Source: Pseudorasbora parva
Lineage: Eukaryota; Chordata; Actinopteri; Cypriniformes; Gobionidae
Reading direction: 5' to 3'
DNA length: 64,000 nt
Assembly: GCF_024679245.1 (NCBI RefSeq)
Contig: NC_090180.1
Span: forward strand, 14,972,007-15,036,006
Shown here one piece after another: positions 49,411-62,615 of the stretch. Each line of letters starts with the position of its first letter. Position 1 is the stretch's first letter. The translations under genes were made by a program, and so were the position numbers. Under the pieces are notes generated by a model. That model did no database searches, was not told where the DNA came from, and was given only the letters and a program-made list of their open reading frames with translations.

Positions 49411-51722
49411 CAAGTTGCAATTGGGAGATATAAAGTCGCAAATTACTAGAACTACATTTTTTGTTTTTTTTTACTCTGAGGTGGAAAAGGCGTGCATGGT
49501 TTATTTAGTTCTTTAACCCTAAAGATAAGATGGCGTACATTTTTTGTGGGGACATTTTGTATGACCAACTGAACTTTATGCAAAATCACAAATAAATCAA
49601 TAAATCAATACACACGCTGAAATGTGATCACATTTAATAGTGATGCTTGCCTCATTAACCACAAGCATAGCACTATATAGTAAAGAAGTGATCTTGAAGA
49701 AGGAACACGCTGGCTGATGCATTTGCAAAAATGCAGATTTTTCACTATTTCTGAACATTTGTAACACATAACCAACATTTTTTGTAAGATATTTGTGTAC
49801 TGACTGACTGACTGAAGAAACCAGAGGCACAGAACACCATAAGACAGCGACTCATGTCTGTCAGAATCAGAATTGTGTGGCATTTAAAGAAGTTATTTTA
49901 GACCAGGCAGAAGCTTAGAACATGATGACACAAAGGTGTGCTTGACCCAATTGGCAAAAGGTAATGTCAGGGATCTGGGACTTTTTTTCTCTAGAATTTA
50001 TCAAATAGTTTGACCCTGGTGTCATTTATACATGAAGCCTTGTGATCTGGAGTCAGGCACGTGGTCCATACAATTTTATGACTGATATGACTAAGGGAAA
50101 AAAGAAAGTGGCGGAAACATACTTTGGTTCCAGGTAAGCAGAGTTGGTCAAGGACAAATGTACATGGAGTTTGTGACTGGGGGAGAAGAAAACACTTCAG
50201 CGAAAGAACCTTTACACGATGAAGTGAAAAAGAAAGTGTCTCTAAAGGGAAATTAGATGGAATGTAGTACCTAAAAATTCCAGCAAGGGGCACGACAAGT
50301 TGCTTTCTTTTCTTGGGAAAGCCCACAGAGAAATGTGGATTATATCAGTAATGCAAAATTATCAAATAAAATTATTTTTCAATTTGCTTGGGACATAGGA
50401 CAAAAAGTCCTGAAAAGTTGTTAAAGAAGTTCCCCAAAACTCTCATGATTATAAAAAGATTCCCTCACACTGTCCTATTAGAGCGCCCTGACATGGCATA
50501 TAAAGCATTTGCTGTGTCCCATTGTTTCCCTATAGGATTTCCCTACATATATTACTATGTATCTTCAACAAGTACAGTCAGTAATGATACAGGCACGATT
50601 TTTTTTTTTTTTATATATATAAACATTGAAAATAAAAACATTCAGTTCACTAGAAGTCAGATTTTGGCTCAGTAATCTCTCTGATGAATTCAGTCCAGAA
50701 GTCATAAGGACTCATAACAGAGTAATTTGCTCTGGAATGAGTCTATGCCGGTTGTGGTGTTGTTGTTTTATTCACCTAGGGAAATAAGCTGGTAAAGGTT
50801 GTTAAATCATGAATCATGAATGCGTAGTATGTTCGTTTCTGCATGCACCCTTTAAATGCAATTCAATAGAAAGACATTTATTTCCTTTGGACATGACACC
50901 ATCAAACAGATATGCATGTTAAACATCAGAACCCATGGTTTCCCAGAAAGAAACGGACAGTATTGTCAATAATGGGCTTGTTTTCCTTGTCACCCTTGTT
51001 CCTGGTTATCAAATGCCTTTGAATCTAAAATGAAGACTTGCTTTAGTTCTAACATCAAGTCCAGTTGGGGGCTTACAAAGCAGGAAGAGAAAGTGAGATG
51101 GTTGTCTGAACATAGAGGGTTGTTGTATAGCGCCATGCCACCTGCACACTCAATTCTCATTAAAGAGGAACAGTGGGACAAAACATTTTGGGGCCCTACG
51201 GCCACCCCGAGTGTGAGGCTCTCCCACACAGAAGCTCTCACAAAACTCCCTTCACAAGTCCCCCAAAATGCCAACCTCACGTCTTTGAGGAAGCTTCCTA
51301 AACTTCTCATAATCCCAGCTTTGTTCTCTCTGACAGTGAACTTCCCCATTCGGATTCTCACAGAGCTGTTTCCTCATCACAACCTGAGTCTGCTCACTGC
51401 AATGGGCACTTTCTCAGTTTCCAGCATTAAACACCTTGCTTGATCAATGGCTTCCATTCATCAGTTGCCTCATGGAAAGCCACTACCTTGAGTCTTGCCC
51501 ATCTCTACCCTTAGGGGGGAAAATGCTCTCGCCACCTTCCCAACAGGAAGATCCTTTTGGCAGATTCCTGTGAAGAAGTGGAAGTTATGTCCAAATAAAA
51601 ATAGGTAGCAGCAGGTTTAATTCCCAAAAGGAGAAACATACTTGCTAAATTTTAATTCTACTTTGTTTTAGATAAAATCACCTGACAGATGTTTAAATGT
51701 AAAGAGGATTTAACCAGAACCA
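49411..51722. other. Presumed gng12 intron, no gene seen
   Basis: Open frames at 49991-50326, 50990-51361 and 51030-51443 (opposite strands) show no domain. The last two overlap each other, which is usual for chance frames in balanced-composition DNA. No repeat ends were recognised. Confidence 0.4.
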
Positions 51723-51726
51723 TTAA

Positions 51727-52105
51727 AAGGTTAGTTCACCCAAAAATTTATATTCTGTCATTCACCCTCATGTCGGTTCCGAACCTGCAAGTCCTTCGAT
51801 GATCTTTGGAACACAAATTAAGATATTTTTGATGACGTCTAAGCGCTTTTTTGCGCTATGGAGGACAGACAGCAACACAAAGACCTTCAAGGCCCAGAAA
51901 GATAGTAAAGAGATCATTAAAACACTCCACGGGACTGCAGTGGTCCATATATGTTATGAAGTGATAAGAATACTTTTTGTGACCAAAAAAACAATAATAA
52001 TAAATAACGACTGTGTTCAGACGATGAACGAAGTTATTAAGGGTTTGATACGACATGAGGGTGAGTAATTAATGACAAATTACATTTTTGAGTAAACTAA
52101 CCCTT
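51727..52105. mobile_element. Short TTAA-type element (GGTTAGTTCACCC ends)
   Basis: TTAA at 51723-51726, then AAGGTTAGTTCACCCAAAAA. The mirrored end is TTTTTGAGTAAACTAACCCT at 52085-52104. The interior includes TTTGGAACACAAATTAAGAT and GACATGAGGGTGAGTAATTA, a typical non-autonomous cyprinid family. The right flanking TTAA is mutated. The open frame 51799-52068 is incidental. Confidence 0.7.
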
Positions 52106-53789
52106 TCTTTCTGATTGCTGATTGCCTATCAGTTCTTTATGATTCCCATCCAGGAAAGACATGCCTAAACTTCAGCACCTTTTTAGTACGCTCACAAACA
52201 ATTAGGAAATCTGTTAAGTATATAAAACTATTGTAATCTCCCATTAAATTTCTCAAATGTAATAAATGCAGTGACAACATTTTTATGCTACTATATAAAG
52301 ATAAACTCTTACTTCCAAATAAGGCAGCACCTCAAGAAGGATAAGACCAGGTTACAGAGTAACAAAACCTTGTGTTGATATCTCTGGCACATCTGTTATA
52401 AGATCTCTATGTATGGTAAAATGCTGTGCTTTTGTATTGATTGAAGGTCAATTTGAACTAGTTTCTAAACAGTTGTAGTTAATGAACAAATATGATACCT
52501 TAGAGTTACTCAGTATTAATCACACTTAATGTTGGTGTCAGACAGCAAGGAAAAGTAAACTTTGACCAACTGGTCTTGGTCAAGTTAAAAGGGGACGTAT
52601 CATTCTGACCATCTGTCAGTGTTAATGGGTGTTTATACGCTATGTCTCGCCATGGGCCTGACCTCTACCAAACTCTACAATGAAAAACTGTGTCAAAAGG
52701 CAGATTTTTTTTTTTTTTTTTTTAACTAAGCCCTCATTGGACTTCATCCACGAAATCAAGAGTGCAGAATCATATGTGAGCCTCTAACGCTACCTTTTGG
52801 AGACAAATGGTAGTGCAGGGCTGTAGCAGCCAACACAAAAATCTGTTGCTACAGGGCAGAATTTGAACATTAAAATCCCTATCAGATATTATAATCAGCA
52901 GATGGCATCCTAGTATGTTGAGTTTGAGCTTGGTTATAGCGGACACGTAATCTGAAACCATTAGCTCTCTAACAGTATGAATCTTACAATATTCCATTTA
53001 GAAACAAAGCATGTTTAAGATAAATAGCTAACATTACAAAATTATATATAAATAATAAATAACTACTGTGATTATAGTAAAAAAAAATACTAGTAGTAAT
53101 ACTACTACTACTACTAATACTATTAATAATAATAATAAAATCAACTAATAACAAAAAATCTATAAAAATTCAAATAAAATTTGATTTAGTACAGCATATC
53201 ACACAACTGTTGTCTTGAAATCTCACATCACACAAAAATGGCATCAATATGGCATGGAACGTGCCTTGCTCAAAATCACAGACAGACCTACCGCTAAGAA
53301 AATACTATTACTGCTGCTGCTTTACTAAATAGATCTTTCATGCCGATACAGATTATTATCAGTTCCTTTTTCAAAGGCTGTTTCAGATCACGCCTAAAAC
53401 AAGAGACTGACACAAACACGCCTAAAAGTGGAGGGACATGATGATTTTGACAAGAGTGATACAATAAATCCATTCATCAATGAAGGTCAATGTCTGGCAG
53501 ACATACATACAAGGTAGAGTCCACAAATTCTCAAAGACCTTAAGCTCATCAGTTCACCACTCATGTACACTGCATTATATACATTCACCAGCCTCTTGAT
53601 TGTACAGCTTATAAATGGACACCCCAGTGTGCCAAGAAATTACCCTACGGAGGTTAACTACAACCATTACACCCCCAGCACCAGCCTGAACCGTTGATAC
53701 AAAGCAGGATGGATCCATGCTTTCATGTTGTTTATATGGCAAATTCTGACCCTACCATCTGAATGTCACAGCAGAAACCGAAAACCAAA
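52106..53789. other. Presumed gng12 intron with simple repeats
   Basis: A poly-T run at about 52706-52724 and an ACT/ATA trinucleotide run at about 53091-53142. No gene or transposon recognised. Confidence 0.45.
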
Positions 53790-54296
53790 CTTCCATTGTC
53801 AAATTTTGGTGAGCTTGTGTGAATTTTAGCATCAGTTTCCTGTTCTTAGCTAGTGGCACCGGTGTGCCTTCTGCTGCGGTAACCCTGTATCTGCATCACG
53901 GTGTGGCATGTCGTGCGTTCAGAGATGGTTCTTCTTCAAACCTTGGTTGTGACAAGTGGTTATACTGTTGCTTTTTTATCAGCTCAAACCAGTCAGGCCA
54001 TTCTCCTCTGATCTCTGGCATCAACAAGGCATTTTCACCCACAGAACTGCCACTCACAAGACATTTTTCTTTTTTTTTCCTGAGAATTCTGACCATTCTC
54101 TGTAAACCCTAGAGATGGTTGTGCGTGAAAATCCCAGTAGATTCTGAAATACTCAGACCAGCCCGTCTGGCACCAATAACCATCCCAACCAAGTTTGTGA
54201 CACTTTCTTCTCTTAACTTTGGCAGATTGTCTTAATTCACTGCCATGAGTTGCTGCCATGTGATTGGCCGATTTGATACAGTGGTCGGTGAGTGTA
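53790..54296 (-). mobile_element. Tc1-like element fragment with transposase N-terminus
   Basis: The right border ends GGTCGGTGAGTGTA at 54296, a Tc1-like terminal repeat. Minus-strand sequence reads RAGLSISESTGIF (helix-turn-helix-like), then after a stop GLQRMVRI, a KKKEKCLVS stretch and WQFCG in another frame. These are pieces of a Tc1 transposase N-terminus broken by stops and shifts. The other terminal repeat and catalytic domain are absent. Confidence 0.7.
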
Positions 54297-57200
54297 TACT
54301 GCAGTAACATTTCAAGATTCTAACACCCGTTTCACACGTACTCCATCCGCAGTGCGTATGCGGTGCGTGTTGCGGTGCAGGTGCCGCACACTCTGTTGTG
54401 CTTTCACATATGCTGCGTGTGAAACCAACTGATCCGCTGTTGCATACCACAAACAAAGCATTTATTCATATTTTTTTATTTAAAATCCAAAAGTTGTTAC
54501 TGAACATGGCTCGTCAGAATTGCAATTCACTTTGTTTGCCCTTTCATAGATGGCAGGTTTTAACGTAATACATTTAAACAACAACTGACGGACAGCATCT
54601 GCGTGCAGTGTAAAAGCTGTAATCAGTTAACATGGGTACGGAAAAAAAATACGTACTGCAGATGGAGTATGTTTGAAACAGGCGTCAGGCACCGTACACA
54701 CAGAGACGTGTTTAGCTGTACATGTAAAAATGTTGTATTGTATCAGTGTTTCATCCAGAAAGATTCGGTGTTTGGGAGCCTAAAACTAGCATTTTTTGAA
54801 ACCGGATCCCAGGGTGGAAAAATCTGTGACAGACACCCTTGCGTTTTCATGTGTACAGCCAATCCATATATTTTGTGAAATGGTGATGTCATCACACCAC
54901 ATATCGCACGTGTCTTCTCAGTTTTTAGTCTATCTCTGTGGCAGAATTACAGTGCCACACACTGGTCTGGCATGTACACACTACTTTTTTTTTTTTGTCA
55001 GGTTCAGGGGTTTATTGAGGCATATTTATTGAGGCGGGGGGTAGGGAAAGCTCTTGCATGTAGATGTGGCCTAAATTTCAACTTTTCGATAATGGATAAC
55101 AGTTTTTACGATTGACATTAGAACTAGGAAACTATTGACTAAAATGACACATGATCTTGTAATGCTATTATTGCTATTTTTATTAAGCTTTAATCTTCCA
55201 AAGTACAAATTTGATTTAGTGTGCAGTTCTGAAGTCATGTGGCAGCGCTTTACATTTTTTGCTAATGGTATCAGAGGATGAAAGTGACTGCACGAGCCTG
55301 GTCTTGGCAAAGATATTTCTCGTGAAATAGCAAGGGTGAGAAAGCGCGGTATGACAAGTTGACAATCCCAGGACTCAAACCCATTCTAATAGCACCAAAT
55401 TAAACAATATGGTTGGATCATGTGACAGTGTTATTTTAGTATAATTTATATAGTATTAATAATTTATATATATTCAGTTAAACTTATGTGCTTTTGAATT
55501 ATGTATTAGTTTTCTATTTAGCTTTAATATATTTTTATTGTAGTTTGAGTCATTTTAGTACTTTTCTATATTTGAACATTTCTAATTTTCAAAAGGTTTC
55601 ACCTAATATTTATATTTTATTAAAAATTATTTAGTTAACAAAAACAGTGCCACATGCTAGTCTTGTAGAAGACTACAAATTATATCCACATCTAGTTCAA
55701 GAATGTCTTTGGAAAGACATTTGGACATGACAGTATTTCAGATGAATGAATGAATCAAATTTTATTCAGTTACTAAACATAGAACAAAATGTATGTACAG
55801 CAAATTCATTACAAACAGGGAGAATATCAGAAAAGGTGTAGGCTGAAGCCATGGCTTCTTTTCTTATTCAGTGCATGTAGCTGTTAGGTGAGAGTGGTGG
55901 TGACAGATAAATATAACTTATTTCAATGTGGCTTCTGAGGAAACCAGAATGATGCAACCCTCAAGTTTCTCAATCAAATTGAGAAAGGGTATGAACTATT
56001 GCAACAATTACGAACATTGGCTAAAAGTTACAATGCCTTTTCCGGGCAGCAAACTTTTTTATTTTATTAGTCTTACAAGAGAAGTAACAGTGAATATACA
56101 CTGTACATTATAACTGAATACTAAACAAAAGAAAGAGAAAGTAAGCTAAAACTGCACATAGTTTATAGAGTTAGCAGGGCATCTACATTTCCTTAATGTG
56201 TAACAGGAAAACAGTGTTTGCAGGTCAGGTTTTGAAAGACTTATAAGCCATATTGCAGCCAAATGTTTAAGAGCTGTTGGGTCTGGGGAAGCCGTAAACT
56301 ATTGCTTTGGTGGTTTTGAATTTCTTTCTTTTTTAAAATCATGCACAGACTGTAATGTAATTGTATTGCCGCTATTAACCCAATACCGACGATTCATGCT
56401 GATACTAATAGTACAACATGTTGCACAAAACATTTAATAAGTTGAAGCAGCGCTGCAGTCAGAAGAGGTTTGGTTTTGGCAGAGCTCTGTTTCCAGTCAC
56501 ATTCTCTGACTAACAGTCAGAACATAAACATAGAGGACAGATTTGAACAGTATGTGGTTAATCACTGCAACACTAAAAGCCACCACTATCTCAAAGGGAA
56601 GTAGAGGGATTGTATGTGTCTGTATGTTTTATTTTTATTTACAAAAGATAGTTCACCAAAAAATGAATATTTACTTCTTATTTTGATCCATACATAGTCG
56701 GTATGAAATTAAAAATCACCTCATCTATTTTCTAAATGCATGTTAATGTTCTTACTGTGAATGATTCAGTCGTGCATTTTTAACTTCTTTTTTTTTTTTT
56801 TTTACCATAATCAAAATGTCACAACTGGATTTTTTTGGTGAAATAACAGACTTCTCTCTGGTAATGTAAATCAAATTTCTCTAATAATTTAGTCAGATTA
56901 AACCCATCCCTTTCTTGACTGGCAAGCTCACATTCAGATCTGCCTCCAGCAAAATCAACAGTACCCATCCTACATTTTTTCTTTTTTGATAATCTGTTAC
57001 ACTCAGATACATCACAACATGGAAGAAAAGATCTTTCGTTACTTCCATTTCATCATGAATTTACAGAATATTAACGCAGCTTTCAGCCTTTTCCATATAA
57101 CCATTCATGGTGACCACATCTATAAGGCTCAAATCAGGACTTGAATTTGCAGATCCAGAAGGCTGATTCTCCATAGTTCATTCAGAGATATTCCAATGGA

Positions 57201-58098
57201 TTTTTACAAAACCAGTTTTCAATGTTCTTTGTGGCATTACAGAAAGAGAGTCCAGTCAAAAACTGGACAGAAAACATCAATAACAGCTTCAAATAGTCAA
57301 AGCTGGCAAAGCGTTGGGCGGATCTTTGCCTCCACGTCATGCATTAAAATCTTCCAAGTTGGATCTCAATGACATGTTGCTGCCTGGAATGCTACAGTGA
57401 AAAATTAATTCGACTTTAGTCTGTTCATCACAAATACACCATATGGCTCCAGAAAAATTGGAATATTGCACTTGAATATATGGTCTGCTTATATGGTTAT
57501 AGTTTTTTTGTACTTTGATAGACAAAAACAACATGGTGGGAAGTAAAAAGCAATCTATTTTTGAGCAAAGTATTCCTTAAAAGGAAACCTAATCTGATTT
57601 AGTTGTATGTATGGGAGTTCACTGACATCCTCAGGGCCATGTGTCCGCTTTCAAACGAGATCAGACTAGATTCAAGGCACTTTTCTCCTCACTATGCAGA
57701 CAACATGGATGTGTGTACTGTACTGAGCCTGTAATATCACACGGTTTCATTGCCCACAAAACAGGGGCTCAGGAGGATGGTCCTTGATCAGTGTTTGATG
57801 AAAGAGAGAAATGAAGGGCGACCTCACTGGGCTCAAATGGAGTCCAGGTCATTAACAGTGTAGTCATGCATCAAACCCATTCAGAGGGGCAAAACTAGGG
57901 GTTTAAACATATACTGGATTACTAGTTTCATAGCCTGTATTTAATGAGCAGCACATCCCCTATGGCGGGAGTTTTCCCTTTTTTAAATGTCACTGACCCA
58001 CAAATCCCTAATCCTAAATTTTAAAAGGCAGCTATATATTTTAATGTATAAAACTTAAATCTAAATGCATATTATAAAAGTGTAAACAATTTTTTTCT
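54297..58098. other. Presumed gng12 intron, no gene seen
   Basis: 54325-55035 has repeated CGTGTTGCGGTGC-like words and AGTATGTTTGAAAC and looks like an old dispersed repeat. 55040-58098 shows no repeat ends and no domain-bearing frames; poly-T runs are at about 56788-56804. Confidence 0.4.
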
Positions 58099-58321
58099 AC
58101 TGTACAAAAAAAAAGAAGAAAAAAAAATCAGGTCTCCGACTGAAAAATTTCTAGTGACTGATCACATCTAAATTTTTTGTTGGCCAAATTGAATTTCTGT
58201 TAATTAATTGCATTAATTCACAAACATTCAATTTGGCCAGCTGAAAAATTTAGATGTGATCAGTCACTAAAAAATGTTCAATTGGAGACCAGGATTTTTT
58301 TTTTTTTTTTTTTTACAGTGT
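58099..58321. mobile_element. Palindromic MITE
   Basis: ACTGTACAAAAAAAA at the left and TTTTTTTTTTTACAGTGT at the right enclose arms of about 85 bp that are inverted copies (AGGTCTCC, AGTGACTGATCACATCTAAA, TTGGCCAAATTGAAT against their reverse). The arms meet at a TTAATTAATTGCATTAATTC centre. Transcripts could form a long hairpin. Non-coding. Confidence 0.85.
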
Positions 58322-58996
58322 ATAGTACTGCACTATTAGATTATATATATTATATCAAAACATTAATTATTTAATGTTTACATAGTTTGTTTGTTTTTTA
58401 TATAAACTTTTGCACAGACCCTCAGACATTCTCTTGTGGCCCCCTAAGGGACCCCAGGCCCTAGTTTGAAAACCCTGAACTTAGTGTAAAGAAAGAAAAT
58501 TCTATTATCTTGATCTTTTTGTAGTTTGAGGCAGTTTCATAGTCGTTTAGAACCACTTAAAATGATTTCTGCTGTAGGCCTATGTTTGGGCATTGCCATC
58601 TTAAAACAACAATACTAGAATAATTTTGGCCTATTATGACAATGATTCAAATACAGGAATTTCCCTCGCATACCAATGGGTGGATACTAGGCATTTATTC
58701 AACTTTAACGTTGTAGTTATTAAGTTTGATTGGTTAAACCGCAAATAAGTATGTGCCTAACTGCCTATATTGTTTCACATTGACTAAGACCTGTTGAATC
58801 GAGTGAGTTTGTTATCCGCTTCACAACTATAAACTCCACCTTAAAGGATCAACAGGCGACAACTTTCTCTTTTCGACAGACAAATGTATCTAAGCCACAA
58901 AAATAAGCAATAAAGTTGCCACATCTCGGGTTACATATGAAAAACAAGTGATTTAAATCCGTAACACTCATTCGCCGTCGACAGTTTTACTCTTAC
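58322..58996. other. Start of presumed gng12 intron 1, no other gene seen
   Basis: AT-rich, no domain-bearing frames. The donor dinucleotide GT of the candidate exon lies at 58996-58995. Confidence 0.4.
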
Positions 58997-59200
58997 CTTT
59001 AAAAAAATCTCCCAAGCGTGAGTCCTGATAAATCAGTGGACAAACGGAAAATACGACCCCGAAATGGTTTCACGTCAACTTCAAAGGTCCGTGAGGGGGG
59101 GAAACGCCGGGGGAAAGGATCTCAATACTATTTAAAAGTTAATTGCATTCTATATCACTATTGTAAATGTATTCTTGTTACTTTGTGAATGACACCGTTT
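58997..59200 (-). other. gng12: Candidate 5' non-coding exon of gng12
   Basis: A strong minus-strand donor, AAAG then GTAAGAG, closes a locally CpG-containing block at 58997. The gng12 coding exon (38458) begins at a splice acceptor with only 16 bp of 5' UTR, so an upstream exon on this strand is required. Mammalian GNG12 also has distant 5' exons. This is the only place between 38459 and wls where I saw a CpG-rich block, promoter motifs and a good donor together. The link to gng12 is inference. Confidence 0.45.
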
Positions 59201-59360
59201 GTAGCACTTCCACCTACGCTGACCAATCACAGTCGGCGCAAGGCGTGACGTCACTGTCGACCTTTCGGAGGGAGAGAGCGAGAGAGAGAGACGCCGCAGA
59301 TTGTTTTCCTCTTCTTTTCTCCCGAATTCTTCCCAAATTCGGCGCCCTCTTTCTGTGACC
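59201..59360 (-). promoter_or_regulatory. Candidate gng12 promoter: CCAAT, CRE, GA-rich tract
   Basis: A CCAAT box at 59223-59227 (ATTGG on the minus strand), a perfect palindromic CRE TGACGTCA at 59246-59253, several CpGs (GGCGCAAGGCGTGACGTCAC), and a GA tract at 59268-59290. The window around it is otherwise CpG-poor. It could also drive a divergent + strand transcript. Confidence 0.5.
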
Positions 59361-60958
59361 GTGGGAACAATCAATCCTTGCCTTGACAAAATAACAGAAA
59401 TGTTGTTGTATTGGCCATGTTTCTTTAGTAGGCTACTGTCATGAATTTGTCGCTTTAATGATGGTTTCTCTTTACATTACAACACTGACTCAGTCTAAAG
59501 TATGAGATTTATGTGTTGCACTGTTTTAGCTATTAGTTTTGAAAATGGTATTACATTATCACTTCACTTGTCCTCAGATTGTAAATGTGCTTAAATATAG
59601 CCTATCTCTAATAAGGTTTTAATTTGTTCTAGTCACTCTTTATCCTGAAGGTCCTGATCTTTCCACATTTGACCTATTCAGTAAACCTATCATTATTATT
59701 TTCTGTCTCAGTCATTATGAAAACTTTGTTGCACTAATAAGGGTCTCACTTTTAGATAGAAATACCACAAATGGTCAGCCACTGCATTTAATGCATGTGA
59801 CATTCTAAATATTTAACCCATTATTTTGTATCTGACAGTGTTTATTTACTTTTAGTGGCATTTAGTCAGAAAATAGGTGAAGTTGGTTACATTACAACAG
59901 CTGAATTCCTGTGAACATGTAGAACAGCTTTCAAAATAAATCCTTAATGTCAATTTATATATTTATATTCACTTTTGTATTAATGAATGACAAAAATATA
60001 TGATCTTCCTGCATAATTCAAACACTGAACAAAACAAAAAAGTGTTCTGAATTTTATTTTTTTTCTTGCCAGTGTTTACTGTATATGCTAGACTGTCTCT
60101 ATTATTACACCAGTGGAGCAGACTGCACCTGGTCAAAGAACACAGCAGGAGATTGTTGAGGCTGAAATAAACTGAAAGGCTGCTGTGTTGCAGAGATGAG
60201 CGGCGGGAAGTGGACCGCAGCATACTAAGCAATGAAATAGTGTTGGCAGGGTTTGTTATTTAATCCCAAAATTTAAGAAATTGAATTAGCTTTTGTATTT
60301 TCAGAATTTTTATGCACGTTTGTCTTAGTGTATTATTCTTTTTTTTTTTTATACATTTATTTTATTAGTAATTTTAATAATCTTATTTCAGTTAGTTGCC
60401 AAGAATATATTGATTTCTAATGTTCCTTTAGTATAGGTCTTAAGATCTTGTAATCAATGTATTTTATTTATCCCATGCTCTTGCTATAAATCAAAAGGTG
60501 ATCAATATTTCTCTGTAAGCTGTACTGGAACTTTAGGGCCTATCCCTGTATGTAGTCTGTGTGTGTCTGTGTCTGTGTCTTGATTATTTCAACTATTTTT
60601 TTGTTCTTTCTTTCTAAAGCAAATCAACTGCGGTTGTGTAAAATTGTGCTCTATATACAGTACAAATTTGGACTTTAACTTATGAAATATAATCCTATGA
60701 ATATAAAAAACTTAAAACACAGGAAACAATGTTTTGACTTGGAGTTCAAGGTTGTCTCCATTACGACTGCATATAAAACAAAATTGAGGTGCAAACTGAG
60801 TGATTTGCAAATTACAGGGATCAAAGTCATTTTATACATTTGTCTTTTTATATGAAATTCTATTTAGTCTCCCAATCAGTAAAAGTGTAATTCTGAGATG
60901 TATTTTTACACTGCAGCACATCAGTCCTGTTTATTAAACAAAGTCGCATTAACCAAAC
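59361..60958. other. Intergenic between gng12 promoter and wls 3' end
   Basis: AT-rich, with a (TG)-like run at about 60559-60580. No gene or transposon end was recognised. Confidence 0.5.
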
Positions 60959-61743
60959 AAATCTAAAATGTTTTTTATTTTTTATTTAAATTAGCATAAA
61001 AAGCATGAAAAAAACCCTACATTTCCATGTGATACAATCGGAAAAAAAAACTCAAAACATACTTTTTTTTACAACACAGTGATACAATACAGCCACTAAT
61101 GCTTTCTTACAGATGAAAATAAGCACTTTATAAAAAATATATCTCTACATTGTAACATAGAACATTGTGTTTGCCATTCTGAACATAAGGATCAATCTAC
61201 ACGTCACCTTTGACATCCACATCTTGTTCTGAGGGACCTTGATTTGAACTCTGTTACTGGAGCGATTAAGGATGTCTTAAATGAGGAAGGATCAACCGAC
61301 AAAAACATACGTAACTATACAGTATGCTAACAGTTTATCTTCCTTGTTTTGTAATCACAAAATGAAAGGAGAAAACGATAATCTCAGCTACAAAATATAT
61401 CAATAGGAAACAATGTGCGGTCCGTGTTTCCCTTTCCTCCTGGTTTTTAGAAGTACTTTACATTGGTCCTTAAAAACACCAGCATCTTTGCCTATCCACA
61501 GCACAAGATACACTTGATACATTTCTCCCAGCACCACAAGATGGTGTGAAACTCCATTTTTCTACAGCTCGGCACAAGCAGCTGTTCTTAGACTGAACCT
61601 CAGTGGAACGGAAAGTCAAACTGTGAAAAGGGGGCTTAATATTTGAGTGAAATGAGGGGGACCACACAGGACACCCAAAAGTGTATTGTTTGAACTTATG
61701 AGACTCTGCTGGCTCTTGTTGGACTCTGGATAAAGGTGAAAAG
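60959..61743 (-). other. wls: wls 3' UTR
   Basis: Follows the wls stop on the minus strand. Minus-strand AATAAA signals at 60974-60979 and 60981-60986 mark the probable end, within a T-rich block. Boundaries are inferred from the poly(A) signals. Confidence 0.6.
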
Positions 61744-61853
61744 TTACTCTTGAGCTTCTTTGCCCGTCATTTTGTAGATCTCTGTAGGCCCGTCCACATG
61801 TGTGATGGTGGTGGTCAGCTGAATGTCCTCTCCACTGTTTCCACCTTGACCAG
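61744..61853 (-). CDS. wls: Wntless, last coding exon (partial gene)
   Basis: Minus-strand exon after a TTTTCTAG acceptor, entered with two bases of a split codon. It encodes 35 residues and a TAA at 61744-61746. The tail reads EDIQLTTTITHVDGPTEIYK and ends KMTGKEAQE, diagnostic of the Wls (Evi/GPR177) C-terminus. Wls is a multi-pass membrane cargo receptor that carries lipid-modified Wnts from the ER and Golgi to the surface. Its C-terminal cytosolic tail, which this exon encodes, is known to contain an ER-retrieval signal. All other exons lie beyond 64000. Order next to gng12 and gadd45a matches other vertebrates. Confidence 0.93.
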
Positions 61854-62098
61854 CTAGAAAAAGAGGAAAACGTTTCAGAGACTGATCAACAATAATGTTA
61901 ACAGAGCATTAAGACAGGATAGGAATGGCAAAGCAATGGAAGCAAACTGACAGTAATTTAAAGGTGATACTATTTTCTCTATATGAGTCCAGCATAAACG
62001 AGATAACCCGAAATTGTTGCAGCAAAAAACAAGATCTTATACAAGTGCTTTTTTGCAATCATATTATTTGGATTAATATCAGTGAAATTTGCCAATTA
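61854..62098 (-). other. wls intron, no feature seen
   Basis: Short AT-rich intronic stretch. The small open frame at 61925-62113 is not supported. Confidence 0.5.
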
Positions 62099-62399
62099 TT
62101 AAAGGTGCCTTAGAATGAAAAATTGAATTAACCTTGCCATAGTAAAATAAAAAGAGTTCAGTACATGGACATCACATACAGTGAGTCTCAAACACCATTG
62201 CCTCCTATTTGTTATGTAAATCTCGTGCATGAAAAACACCACGAAAAAACAAGAGATTCTCAACATAACGCCAACTGTGACGCAATCGCTGGGATTATTA
62301 ATATATAAAGCCTTTGCATTTGTCCAAACATGTTCATTTTCAGGCGGAACTGCGCAGCTGAATCATCGGGATCTGCAGGTGAACAAGCGTCACGCGAGG

Positions 62400-62615
62400 A
62401 TAGCGAAAACGGCAGCTCTCATGGACACAAATGTCATGTTCCAGGCTGTGCAGGGGATGTGAGGACTTTTCATACCCTTCCCACAGATAAAAAAAAAATG
62501 TCAACAGTCATGGTTTGATGTTTATTATAATCGGATACCGCAACAATTTAATTCAAAATCGTTCGTTTGCTTGGCCCATTTCAAGCAAGCTTCGCTCAGC
62601 GTCTAAAACTGAAGA
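62400..62615 (+). pseudogene. THAP zinc finger of Kolobok-like transposase, frameshifted
   Basis: Translation gives KCHVPGCAGDVRTFHTLP then TDKKK. At an A9 run (62490-62498) the frame slips, and the continuation reads SWFDVYYNRIPQQFNSK, SFVCLAHFKQASLSV and a stop. C-x4-C, LP, W and C-x2-H ligands of a THAP domain are all present once the slip is allowed for. The frameshift at the homopolymer and the stop show it is inactive. No transposase core is left downstream. Confidence 0.7.

Noticed and set aside
51030..51443. 137-codon open frame, with a 123-codon frame on the opposite strand
   Set aside because: No domain, no splice or poly(A) context, and mutual overlap on opposite strands. Most likely chance frames.
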